Shown here piece by piece: positions 44,296-52,653 of a DNA stretch of 64,000 nt (its first letter is position 1; each line of letters starts with the position of its first letter). Under the pieces are notes generated by a model. That model was not told the DNA's origin and did no database searches. It saw nothing but the letters and a program-made list of their open reading frames with translations. The position numbers were made by a program, and so were the translations under genes. The stretch covers positions 2,433,501-2,497,500 of the forward strand of contig NZ_CP126980.1 in the NCBI RefSeq assembly GCF_030252345.1. Direction: 5' to 3'. Source of the DNA: Actinoplanes oblitus. Its GTDB lineage: Bacteria > Actinomycetota > Actinomycetes > Mycobacteriales > Micromonosporaceae.

Positions 44296-45099
44296 TCATT
44301 CAGTGGTCGATCCCCAGGCGGAGCCCCACGGCGGACCGGCGCAATAGAGCAGATGACCGCTCAGCCAGTCCAGCACCTCCAGCGGCAGACCAGCGGGCCG
44401 ATTCAGCAGGGCTGCAGCCAGGTCGCCCACCGATCCCACCACGGCGGGCATCGTCCGCAACGCCTCGTGGCCGTAGCCGTCGTGCCAGGCCGGATGAGCA
44501 GGATCGCTGAGTAGCACCTCGATTCGGCCCACGATCACCGGCCACCGCGGCATGCCCTTGTGGCTGTCCCCGTACGTCACCGCGGACGGGATCAAATACA
44601 GCTGAAGCGGATCAGGAACACAGGTATGCCGGTGGAGGCTGATGAGAACGTTGATCTTTTGCTTGACGTGCCGTCGGTACTGCCCCAGAAACCCATATCC
44701 GAGATCGCTGAGAGTCCGGCCGCCCGTTCCCGCCCACGGCCGTGACCGGTCGAGTAGATGATCCTCGAAGCCGAGCAGGCCAGCGCAACGATCGTCGCTG
44801 GCCAGTGCCGCCACCGCAGCCGAATGCAATTCGGTGGACTCGGCGAACATCGCAGCATCGCTCGGCCCACGTCGACCGGCGTGCATATCTTCAACCGGGC
44901 CGTTACGCCAGACATCGATGACCAGACCGACCGCCGCCGCGCTCAGCGTGGCCTCATCGCCGACGATGCCACCACGCTCACAGCACTCTGCGTGCATCTC
45001 GTCCAGCCGCGACAACCGTCCACAATTCTCGGCCAACCCACTGCACGTCGAACCGCTCGTCGCGCCACGAGCCATGTCCTGGTCCTGAACCGCCGCCAT
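44296..45099 (-). CDS. Uncharacterised island protein, 267 residues
   Basis: No family is recognised. The N-terminus is Cys/Met-rich (SRLDEMHAECCERGGIVGDE), the middle has SELHSAAVAALASDDRCAGL-like helices, and a basic segment (GQYRRHVKQKINVLISLHR) precedes a Pro/Trp-rich C-terminus. There is no signal peptide or membrane span. The gene is convergent with jetD and divergent from serine recombinase 2, so it belongs to neither operon. It sits inside the recombinase-bracketed module and could be a Wadjet accessory or unrelated cargo. The start (45099) lacks a good Shine-Dalgarno; a later Met at 45075 is an alternative. Confidence 0.5.
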   Translation of the reverse strand: MAAVQDQDMARGATSGSTCSGLAENCGRLSRLDEMHAECCERGGIVGDEATLSAAAVGLVIDVWRNGPVEDMHAGRRGPSDAAMFAESTELHSAAVAALASDDRCAGLLGFEDHLLDRSRPWAGTGGRTLSDLGYGFLGQYRRHVKQKINVLISLHRHTCVPDPLQLYLIPSAVTYGDSHKGMPRWPVIVGRIEVLLSDPAHPAWHDGYGHEALRTMPAVVGSVGDLAAALLNRPAGLPLEVLDWLSGHLLYCAGPPWGSAWGSTTE

Positions 45100-45211
45100 G
45101 CGCGAACGTTACCCGGCAGATGGTGTGCTGGAAGGTCCGGCAAGGAGCGTGGCCGCCGCAGCCTGTCAGATCAGCACCCGGCATCCAGCCAAGATCAATT
45201 GATGGTTAGAG

Positions 45212-45230
45212 TTCCGTCGCAACACGACGG
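45212..45230. repeat. 7-bp dyad upstream of serine recombinase 2
   Basis: TCCGTCG at 45212-45218 and CGACGGA at 45224-45230 with a 5-base spacer, ending 21 bases before the recombinase start. The size and position suit an operator or a serine-recombinase crossover-site arm. It could also be part of the mRNA leader. Confidence 0.4.
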
Positions 45231-45251
45231 ACGGAAGGCGACAACCCCAAC

Positions 45252-46811
45252 GTGGCCGCGGCACGGCTGAACAGCGAACTCGACCCCTGGCTGCACCAAC
45301 GGCCCAGCGCCCGGTTGCGGGGTCCACGAAATAACCCGCCGAGACCGGCCGAACTCCGATTCGCGTTCTACGGGAGAGTCTCCACCGAAGACCGGCAAGA
45401 ACCCGCCGCCTCCCGGCAATGGCAACGCGAAGTCGCCACCCAAACCATCGCCACCGCCGGCACCGTCGTCGCCGACTACTTCGACATCGGCTGCTCCCGC
45501 AGCATCCCCTGGCACAACCGGCCGCAAGCCGCAGCTCTGCTCGACGCGCTCGCCGACCCGAACCGGGGCTTCGACGCGATCATCGTCGGTGAGTCCGACC
45601 GTGCGTTCAGCGGCACCCAACTCCAGCAGATCCTGCCGATCCTGCACCGCCACGGCGTCGCCGTGTGGCTGCCGGAACTCGACGGACCGTTGGACCCGCA
45701 CAACCCGGTCCATCAGGTTCTCGTGCTGATGCTCGGCCACGACGCCCGACAGGAAGTCCTGCGCGCCCGGCACCGCACCCTGACCGCCATGCGGGTGCTG
45801 GCCCGCGACGAAGGCCGCTACCTCGGCGGCCGCGCACCCTACGGCTACCGCCTCGTCGACGCCGGCCGACACCCCAACCCGCTGCACGCCCGCTGGGGCC
45901 GACGCCTGCGACGCCTGCACCCGGACCCGGCCACCGCCCGCCACGTCCGCTGGATCTTCAAACAGCGGCTGGCCGGCCACAGCCGCCCCGCGATCGCCGC
46001 CATGCTCACGGCGCGCGGCATCCCCTGCCCATCAGCGACCGATCCCGCCCGCAACCCGCACCGCACCGGCATCGAGTGGAGCCCGCGCGCGGTCGACACG
46101 ATCCTGGCCAACCCGCGCTACACCGGCCGCCAGGTCTGGGACCGACAGAGCATCGTGCACCACGAGACCAGCCCCGGCGCCCGGCACACCGGCAAACCCC
46201 CGACCCGGCGGACCAACACCCGCGACCAGTGGGTAGTCTCCGGCGCCCGGGCGCACCCGGCACTGATCAGCGACGCGACGTTCGTGGCCGCGCAGCGGGT
46301 GTCGGCGATCGCGACGCCCGAAGACGGTCAGGAACACTGCTATCTGCTGGTGGGCCTGGTGTTCTGCGGGCTGTGCGGGCGCCGGGCGGAGCCGCAGTGG
46401 GCCAGCGGCCGGGCCGCGTACCGGTGCCGGCACGGGCGCCGCGGGAAACGCGCCGTGGACTCGCCGCTGCCGTTCTACGCCCGCGAGGACGCGCTTCTTG
46501 CGGCGGCGGCCGTCGAGCTCGACGCGTGGACCGGCGAGGGCCAGCAGCTGGGGGATCCCGACGCGGTCGCCGACTATCTCCGCGCCCAGGACCTCGCCCT
46601 GCGCTGCACCCGCGACGCTGTGGTGGTGGAGGGGGAGTTGCCCGACCAGCTGACGATCCCAGGCCTCTTCAGCGTCGATCCCGCGGATTGCATCGGCACT
46701 TTTGAGGACCGCGTTCCGCAACGATCACGGCCGCTGCAAAGATCGACTTCTGAGGTGTGCCTTGAACAAGAAGAAATCCCGCCACAAAATGACGGGATTG
46801 ACTCCTGCTAA
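45252..46811 (+). CDS. Large serine recombinase 2
   Basis: 519 residues from a GTG at 45252. The resolvase domain begins RFAFYGRVSTEDRQEPAASR with nucleophile Ser44, followed by FDAIIVGESDRAFSGTQLQQ. The Recombinase domain includes LGGRAPYGYRLVDAG and ILANPRYTGRQVWDRQ; the zinc ribbon is FCGLCGRRAEPQW with YRCRHGRRGKR. The gene is clearly paralogous to the recombinase at 35884 but has a C-terminal extension of about 60 residues. It is the last gene of the island; its stop lies 29 bases before tRNA-Leu, with a hairpin between. Confidence 0.88.
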   Translation: MAAARLNSELDPWLHQRPSARLRGPRNNPPRPAELRFAFYGRVSTEDRQEPAASRQWQREVATQTIATAGTVVADYFDIGCSRSIPWHNRPQAAALLDALADPNRGFDAIIVGESDRAFSGTQLQQILPILHRHGVAVWLPELDGPLDPHNPVHQVLVLMLGHDARQEVLRARHRTLTAMRVLARDEGRYLGGRAPYGYRLVDAGRHPNPLHARWGRRLRRLHPDPATARHVRWIFKQRLAGHSRPAIAAMLTARGIPCPSATDPARNPHRTGIEWSPRAVDTILANPRYTGRQVWDRQSIVHHETSPGARHTGKPPTRRTNTRDQWVVSGARAHPALISDATFVAAQRVSAIATPEDGQEHCYLLVGLVFCGLCGRRAEPQWASGRAAYRCRHGRRGKRAVDSPLPFYAREDALLAAAAVELDAWTGEGQQLGDPDAVADYLRAQDLALRCTRDAVVVEGELPDQLTIPGLFSVDPADCIGTFEDRVPQRSRPLQRSTSEVCLEQEEIPPQNDGIDSC

Positions 46812-46812
46812 G

Positions 46813-46834
46813 ACCCCAAGAAAACCTTAGGGGT
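46813..46834. terminator. Hairpin between serine recombinase 2 and tRNA-Leu
   Basis: ACCCCAAG (46813-46820) pairs with CTTAGGGGT (46826-46834) with one bulged base and a short A/C loop. It lies directly after the recombinase stop and just past the 3' end of the convergent tRNA, so it could serve both strands. It is brought by the island and would replace the terminator left at 18904-18934. Confidence 0.55.
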
Positions 46835-46837
46835 TTA

Positions 46838-46866
46838 CGTGTCCGGAGGGGGACTTGAACCCCCAT
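46838..46866. repeat. Right attachment-site copy (att), inside tRNA-Leu 3' end
   Basis: 29 bases matching 18967-18995 at 26 positions. They cover the acceptor stem 3' strand and the T-arm of tRNA-Leu, the segment most often used by tyrosine integrases. The tRNA remains complete, as expected when the integrase restores the 3' end on insertion. Confidence 0.75.
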
Positions 46867-46922
46867 GCCCTTGCGGGCACTAGCACCTCAAGCTAGCGCG
46901 TCTGCCATTCCGCCACCCGGAC
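46840..46922 (-). tRNA. tRNA-Leu (anticodon GAG)
   Basis: On the minus strand the gene reads an acceptor stem GTCCGGG paired with TCCGGAC (one G-T pair) plus discriminator A. A D-arm with GGCGGAATGGCAGACGC follows. The anticodon stem CTAGC/GCTAG carries loop TTGAGGT (anticodon GAG, decoding CUC and CUU). A long variable arm (GTGCCCGCAAGGGCA) as expected for class II tRNA-Leu is present, and the T-arm is GGGGGTTCAAGTCCCCC. No CCA is encoded. Its 3' end is the island attachment site. Confidence 0.93.
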
Positions 46923-47122
46923 TTGCTCGCCTAAGCCTAGCGGCATCCCCGACCCGGGTTCCACCTGGGTCTTGGCTGCCTCGTCGGCCTGACAGGTGAG
47001 AACAGTACACGGTCCCCGGAGGACCTTGTGGGAGGGGGTGGGTGAGGGGACATTGCGGGGCATATTGGCGGTAACAGGGATCTGGCCTGGTGTCTCAGGG
47101 GAGGAGCGGGCAGCATGGCGGG

Positions 47123-49867
47123 GTGTCCCACCCCTCCCCGTTGACTCCGGCCCTGGAAAGGGCGCACTCGCTGGTCGCCGCTGGTGATCTCGCGGGGGCG
47201 TCCGAGCTGCTGGAACGTGCTATTGAAATCGGTCAGGCGACGCTTAGTCAGGACGATCCTGACGTGTTGGCGACGCAGCGGGAACTGGCGGCGGTGCACC
47301 ATCAGCGGGGGGATGCGGCGGCGGCTCGCCAGGTGCTGGAGACGGCATATCAGGCGGGGCGGTTCAGCCTGGGTGACGACGATCCGCTGATGCTGCAGAT
47401 CTCCTATGACCTCGGGGTGGTCGCGGAAGAACTGGGGCGGCGAGACGAGGCGCGGGAGGCGTTCGGCCGGGTGGCCGATCACGGGCCGATGATGCTCGGA
47501 GTGGGGCACTGGGCGGTGACTCGTGCACAGGCCTATCTCGGACAGGACCCGACCACGCCGTTCCGGGTGGAGCCGGCTCACCGGATGCCGCAGGGCGGCC
47601 TGTCCATCCCGACCGTGCCCGCGCAGCAGCCGCTGGTCACCCCACCCGACGCGCAGCCGACAGTCACCTGGCCGGCGCCGCCCGCCCCGGGCCACCCGTG
47701 GTCTTCACCACAGCCCGTGACGGACCAGCCTCCAACACCGGCTCCGGCCCACCCCCAGCAAATCCCGGCTCAGCCGACCCCGGCTCAGCCGATCCCAAGT
47801 CAGCCGATCCCGGAACGGCCTCAATCAGTCCCGGGCCAGCCGCGGCAAGAAACCGCCTGGGAACAGCAGCCGAGCCACGCTGACCAGCACCCTCGGACGC
47901 TTCCCGCGCCTGCTGAACTGCCGGCCTGGCTCCAGAAACCCGAGCAGCCGCACACCGTGACGCGATCGCCCGCGGACACCCAGCCGCCGGCCGCGCCCCA
48001 GCCACACCAAGCGATTCCGGCGCAGCGGCAGCCGGAAGCGGACCTGCGCAAACCGCCTACGCAGCCGAGCGACTCCGTGCTACCCCCGCCGCCCGCCACG
48101 CTTTTTCCCCCGGCGAATGCCAAACCGGAACACCCGGACACCACGGCACCTAACCAGCCGGAGGAGCAGTCACAAACCGGTCCGAACCGCCCGGAACCGT
48201 CGGTCACCCCGGCCCAGCCGGTGCACGACGCGCACATAACACCGAGCCAGTCGGAAGCAGCACAGAAGCCCGAAACCGCCTCGACCGATCGGGAGACGTT
48301 CCGGCCGGAGTCGCCGTGGGGCCCGGCGCCGCGAGTGGGCAAGGAGCCGACGGAGACGCCGTTCCAGCAGGTCAAGCCGGGGGTCTTCGGCATGCCTCAG
48401 GGCGCGGAGGCTGAGGCACCACCTGCGCTCTACCACCGTGGGTCCAACGACGCGGTGGTCGTCCAGCGCCCCGATCCGGTGATCATGCCGCTCCGCCCGG
48501 AGCCCGGGCCCCAGGCCCGACCCGATGCGGTAACCGGAGGCGATCCGGTTTCGGGTCAGAGCATTTTTCCCGTACGCCCTGAGCACCCTCCCGTGGCACG
48601 ACCAGAATCGGTCACCCCGGGCGTGTCGGCCCCGAGCCACCCGGTCGCCCCGGTCACCCCGGAACCCATCAGCCCGACCGTCCCCGATCGAGTGATGGAG
48701 CCCGCGCCGACCGACTCCACAGCAGTCAGGCCCGCGCACCCAGATCCCACGGATGCCGAACCCGTGCACCCGGAGCCGGTCGAGCCTTTGCACCCGGAGC
48801 CCGCCCCGGGCCCATGGAGTGGTGAGCCCCACACCAGGCACCCGCAGCCGCCTCTGGACGCACCCACGGCGAAGCAGCACATCATCGAGCAGCCGCCTGC
48901 CGAGGAAGAGCCGGCCGCCGACAGGCCGGTTGCGGCGCAGCAGCCAGGCGTCTACGGAACCGGCGGAGGCTCGGACCGCCCGGTCAGCGGAACGAACGGC
49001 GACGCCCAGCACCCGATCAGCGGTGTGCCGGGCGTTTACCAGGGTGGCGACGTCCAGCACCCGATCAGCGGCGTGCCCGGCGTCTACCAGACCGACGCCC
49101 CGCAGCCCCCGATCAGCAGCCCGCCGGGTGTCTACCGCACCGGCGACATCCCGCACCAGACGAGCGCCCCCACCCACCCCGCTCCCTACCAACCAACCCA
49201 ACCGGGCGTCTACCAGCAAGACCCCTCGCCGGCACCCCAGTACGGGCCGGCCGCCACCCACCCAGCGCACGGCGGCTACCAGCAGACCGACTCACCCGGC
49301 ATCTACCAGCAGCAACCCCAGCAGGGCGCGCACCAGCCAGGCGTCTACCACCAGAGCTACGGCGGCGCCTGGCAGCACGGTCCCGCCGCCAGCCACACGC
49401 CCGCCGTGCCCACCGCGTACGAAAAGAGTGAGGAACCGGCGGCGACCCGGAAGCGGGGGATGGCTCTGTTCGCGGTGATCGCCGCGACCATCGCGGCGGT
49501 CGTCGCGGTGGTGGCGATGGTCTACACGCTGGCGCAGAACACCCGGACGGGTGAGGAAGGCGACACCGGCGGGGGCGCGCCGACGCTGGCCGGCGACCCG
49601 CCGACGGCAGTCAAGCTGGCCGACAACGGCACCACCATCGACGTCTCCTGGCACGATCCGGCGAACGCGACGGCGAGCTTCATGGTGACCATGGCGCACC
49701 CGGGTGAGCAGTTGAAACCGGTCAGCACGGTGGGGCCGGGGCAGACCTCGCGGCGGATCGAGGGGCTCAGCCCGAAGCTCGAGTACTGCTTCGCCGTGGT
49801 GGCCGTTTATGCGACAGACAAATTCGCCACTTCGCCGCAGGTTTGCACCGATCGCGGCAAAAAGTGA
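47123..49867 (+). CDS. TPR / Pro-rich / single-TM / FN3 protein
   Basis: About 914 residues from the GTG at 47123 (a GTG 11 codons upstream is possible; neither has an ideal Shine-Dalgarno). Residues 1-140 are tetratricopeptide-like helices (LERAHSLVAAGDLAGASELL, LATQRELAAVHHQRGDAAAA). A 600-residue Pro/Gln-rich region follows, including three near-repeats built on HPISGVPGVYQ (about 49003-49140). A transmembrane helix is at about 777-800 (MALFAVIAATIAAVVAVVAM), then an external FN3 domain (PPTAVKLADNGTTIDVSWHD). It precedes a second FN3 protein and the MoxR/DUF58 genes. A scaffold linking cytosol and envelope is the likely role. Confidence 0.8.
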   Translation: MSHPSPLTPALERAHSLVAAGDLAGASELLERAIEIGQATLSQDDPDVLATQRELAAVHHQRGDAAAARQVLETAYQAGRFSLGDDDPLMLQISYDLGVVAEELGRRDEAREAFGRVADHGPMMLGVGHWAVTRAQAYLGQDPTTPFRVEPAHRMPQGGLSIPTVPAQQPLVTPPDAQPTVTWPAPPAPGHPWSSPQPVTDQPPTPAPAHPQQIPAQPTPAQPIPSQPIPERPQSVPGQPRQETAWEQQPSHADQHPRTLPAPAELPAWLQKPEQPHTVTRSPADTQPPAAPQPHQAIPAQRQPEADLRKPPTQPSDSVLPPPPATLFPPANAKPEHPDTTAPNQPEEQSQTGPNRPEPSVTPAQPVHDAHITPSQSEAAQKPETASTDRETFRPESPWGPAPRVGKEPTETPFQQVKPGVFGMPQGAEAEAPPALYHRGSNDAVVVQRPDPVIMPLRPEPGPQARPDAVTGGDPVSGQSIFPVRPEHPPVARPESVTPGVSAPSHPVAPVTPEPISPTVPDRVMEPAPTDSTAVRPAHPDPTDAEPVHPEPVEPLHPEPAPGPWSGEPHTRHPQPPLDAPTAKQHIIEQPPAEEEPAADRPVAAQQPGVYGTGGGSDRPVSGTNGDAQHPISGVPGVYQGGDVQHPISGVPGVYQTDAPQPPISSPPGVYRTGDIPHQTSAPTHPAPYQPTQPGVYQQDPSPAPQYGPAATHPAHGGYQQTDSPGIYQQQPQQGAHQPGVYHQSYGGAWQHGPAASHTPAVPTAYEKSEEPAATRKRGMALFAVIAATIAAVVAVVAMVYTLAQNTRTGEEGDTGGGAPTLAGDPPTAVKLADNGTTIDVSWHDPANATASFMVTMAHPGEQLKPVSTVGPGQTSRRIEGLSPKLEYCFAVVAVYATDKFATSPQVCTDRGKK

Positions 49868-49979
49868 TCTAGCTGGTTGTCCACAGGCGGGAACGGTGGG
49901 TATCGACGCCCGCCGCGATCCCCCTATGATGGCCTGCGTCCTGGACGCCGAAGCTTCGCCGAACGGGGGGACAACCTCA

Positions 49980-52640
49980 GTGAGCAGCGCAGACGCCGCG
50001 CCGATCGAGGCTCGCAAGCGCCGGTTACCCAGTCGTGGCTATCTCGTCACGATCGGTACCGTGCTGGCGCTCACCGCGGGCCTCGGCCTGACGGTGCTCG
50101 GGCTGGGCGCCGCCGACGAGGCGGTGGCCAGCTTCGACGCGGCCTCCTGGGTGTGGAGCCGGGGCAAGGGTGAGGTGTCCCGGGTCAACGGCGTGACCGC
50201 CAAGATCGACACCCGGGTGGACATCGGGCAGGCCCGCGGGCACAGCCTCGAGGTCAGCCAGAGCGACCGGTTCGTGATCCTGCGGGACGTCAACACCGGC
50301 GCGGTCGCCTCGATGGACCTGACCCAGCTGCAGGCGTTCTGGAACCAGCAGACCGCCCCGGGCGTCGGCGTGAGCGTGGCGCTGCACGACGACTCGGCGT
50401 TCGTCGTCGACTCGGTGCAGGGCAAGGTGCAGCAGGTCGACCCGGCCAGCCTGCAGGCGATCGGACAGCCGATCAGCTTCCCGCCGGGCATCACCGGCGG
50501 CGCCTTCGACGGCAAGGGCCGGCTCTGGATCGTGGTGCCCAGCGAGGGCACCGCGACCGCGATCACCCCCGCGCCGAAACCGTCCGAGGGCAACGGCGGG
50601 CAGGGCGGCAGCGCCACCGGCGAGCCGCGGCGGGTGCGCACCGAGTCGGTCGGCGGTGCCAGCCACGACTTCAAGATGACCACGCTGGACGACGGCATCG
50701 CGGTCCTCGACCGCACCACCAACGAGCTGTCCCGGGTCACCGACGCGCCCACCACGCGCACCACCCTGCCACTGACCGGGCCGGGCACGCTGCCGGCGCA
50801 CACCGACGGCACCACCGTCACGGTCACCGTGCCGGACTCGCGCCAGGTCCTCGGTGTGGACCCGCAGGGCGCGCTGAAGGCGACCTTCACCGTGCCCGCC
50901 GGCCCGACCCGGTCCGACCTGCAGCCCGCGGTCTCCTGGGAGGGCTTCTACTACGTCGCCGACAACGACGGCGGCACGGTGCACGTCTTCGACCAGGCCG
51001 GTCAGGAGCAGAAACCGATCACCTTCGACCACCCGGGCGGCTCGCTGGAGCTCGAGGTCCGGGAGAACTATCTGTTCATCAACGCGCCCGGCTCGCCGGT
51101 CGCCCAGGTGGTGGACAACCAGCACGGCGTCCGGCCGGTCGACAAGTATGCCGACGACGTGCTGGGCGGTGACCCGCCGCCGGTCAAGACGCCGCCGGCC
51201 AAGACCGAGCCCAAGCACAAGCGAAAGCCGCAGAAACCGCAGGTCAGCAGGCCCGGCCCGCCGCGCAACGTGAAGGCCGCGGCCGGCAACGCCGAGGCCC
51301 GGGTGACCTGGCAGGCGGCCGCCGACAACGGCGCGCCGATCACGAAGTACGTGGTGGCCGGCGCCGGCAAGACGTTCCAGGTCGGCGCGGACCAGCGGTC
51401 GCTGGTGGTGACCGGGCTGACCAACGGCGAGACGTACCAGTTCGAGGTGCACGCGGTGAACGCCAAGGGCGACGGGCCGACCCGGTCCAGCAACCCGGTC
51501 AAACCGACGGCCGAGGTGCCGGATCCGCCGGGCACCCCGGTCGCCGAGGCCAAGCCGGACGGCTCGGTGACGGTGACCTGGCCGGCGGCGAACGGGCAGG
51601 GCCTGGCGATCGAGCGCTACACGGTGACAGCGGTCACCGAGGGCGGCACCGCGCCGATCGGCGACACGAAGGAGCCGTCGCTGACGATCCCGGCCGGCCA
51701 GCTGGAGTACGGCAAGCAGTACGCGTTCACCGTCGTCGCCGTCAACGAGCGTGGCGCCGGGTCGAAGGCGTCGGCGGTGAGCAACAGCGTCGTGCCGTTC
51801 ACCAAGCCCGGCAAGCCGGAGAACGTCGAGGCGGCCACGGTCAGCGACAAGGCCGGCACCATCAAGGTCACCTGGGCGGCACCGGCCGACAACGGCCGCG
51901 CGATCAGCAAGTACGTGGTGAAGGCCGGTGACAAGAGCACCGACGTCACCGACGGGACCGCGGTGACCCTGGACGGCTTCGGGGCGGGCGAGAGCGTGAC
52001 AGTCGACGTGGTCGCGGTGAACGAGGGTGGTGAGAGCGAGGCGGGGTCGGCGACGGCCAGCACGGTGGCCAAGCCGACGATCACCGTCACCGGGGTGGAC
52101 ACCACGTTCAACACGGCGACCGTCGGGCTCGCGGTGGACGCCGGTGGCGGCCAGGTCACCTGTGCGCTGACCGTGTCCGGCGGGACCGGCTCGGACGGCA
52201 GCTGCAACAGCCTCAAGGCCACCGGGCTCGCGCCGAGCACCAAGTACACGTTCACGGTGAAGGCGTCCAACGCGGCGGGCGAGGTGAGCAAGGCCGCGAC
52301 CGGCACCACCGCGGATCTCTACGGCACCGCGACCTGCATCAACGGGTCCACCGGCGACCAGCGGACGTACTGCGACAAGGACGTCGACGGCCGCAACGGC
52401 AACGAGATCTTCGAGATCACCCAGCAGAAGAACGCCAGGCAGGCGGGCTGGGTGGAGAACGGGACGCGCCTGCTGGCCTACTGCAAGGCCAAGGGCGACG
52501 ACGTGGATTCGTACGTCTACAACAACCACAAGCAGAGCACCTGGTGGGTGCAGGTGGCGTACAAGGGGAAGAACTACATCCCCTGGGCGTGGCTGAACCT
52601 GGACGGCGGCGACGACATCAACGTGCTGCCGACGTGCTAG
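49980..52640 (+). CDS. Membrane-anchored FN3-repeat protein
   Basis: 886 residues from a GTG preceded by GGGGGGACA. One N-terminal TM helix (YLVTIGTVLALTAGLGLTVL, about 20-43) anchors an extracellular protein. The order is: a beta-propeller-like region with repeated VVDSVQGKVQQVDPASL and LWIVVPSEGTATAI strands (about 60-400), a basic Pro/Lys linker, and three to four FN3 domains (about 425-780: GPPRNVKAAAGNAEARVTWQ, PPGTPVAEAKPDGSVTVTWP, KPGKPENVEAATVSDKAGTI). A C-terminal Cys-containing SH3-like domain (TATCINGSTGDQRTYCDKDV) ends it. No enzyme motif. It lies 13 bases before the MoxR gene, suggesting a shared operon for surface assembly. Confidence 0.85.
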   Translation: MSSADAAPIEARKRRLPSRGYLVTIGTVLALTAGLGLTVLGLGAADEAVASFDAASWVWSRGKGEVSRVNGVTAKIDTRVDIGQARGHSLEVSQSDRFVILRDVNTGAVASMDLTQLQAFWNQQTAPGVGVSVALHDDSAFVVDSVQGKVQQVDPASLQAIGQPISFPPGITGGAFDGKGRLWIVVPSEGTATAITPAPKPSEGNGGQGGSATGEPRRVRTESVGGASHDFKMTTLDDGIAVLDRTTNELSRVTDAPTTRTTLPLTGPGTLPAHTDGTTVTVTVPDSRQVLGVDPQGALKATFTVPAGPTRSDLQPAVSWEGFYYVADNDGGTVHVFDQAGQEQKPITFDHPGGSLELEVRENYLFINAPGSPVAQVVDNQHGVRPVDKYADDVLGGDPPPVKTPPAKTEPKHKRKPQKPQVSRPGPPRNVKAAAGNAEARVTWQAAADNGAPITKYVVAGAGKTFQVGADQRSLVVTGLTNGETYQFEVHAVNAKGDGPTRSSNPVKPTAEVPDPPGTPVAEAKPDGSVTVTWPAANGQGLAIERYTVTAVTEGGTAPIGDTKEPSLTIPAGQLEYGKQYAFTVVAVNERGAGSKASAVSNSVVPFTKPGKPENVEAATVSDKAGTIKVTWAAPADNGRAISKYVVKAGDKSTDVTDGTAVTLDGFGAGESVTVDVVAVNEGGESEAGSATASTVAKPTITVTGVDTTFNTATVGLAVDAGGGQVTCALTVSGGTGSDGSCNSLKATGLAPSTKYTFTVKASNAAGEVSKAATGTTADLYGTATCINGSTGDQRTYCDKDVDGRNGNEIFEITQQKNARQAGWVENGTRLLAYCKAKGDDVDSYVYNNHKQSTWWVQVAYKGKNYIPWAWLNLDGGDDINVLPTC

Positions 52641-52653
52641 TGAGGAACAACTG

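Larger units (their letters stand above)
18967..46866. mobile_element. tRNA-Leu-integrated genomic (defence) island, about 27.9 kb
   Basis: The element is bounded by the 29-bp direct repeats. The tyrosine integrase gene lies 0.6 kb inside the left repeat, and tRNA-Leu spans the right repeat. The cargo is an SF1 helicase-nuclease/TIGR02391 pair, three HNH genes, an XRE-ImmA-PIN operon, jetABCD, two large serine recombinases, and IS110 and IS5 elements. No conjugation, replication or phage structural genes were recognised. It is therefore best described as an integrative island mobilised in trans, or a decayed element. Parts of the interior (around 28.2-29.2 kb) are visibly richer in A/T than the flanks, consistent with assembly from several sources. 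Confidence 0.75.

Noticed and set aside
45252..46866. Serine recombinase 2 as the enzyme that made the 29-bp tRNA repeats
   Set aside because: It is adjacent to the right repeat, but large serine integrases exchange at a 2-bp core and do not usually leave long identical repeats at tRNA 3' ends. The tyrosine integrase fits better. Not fully excluded.
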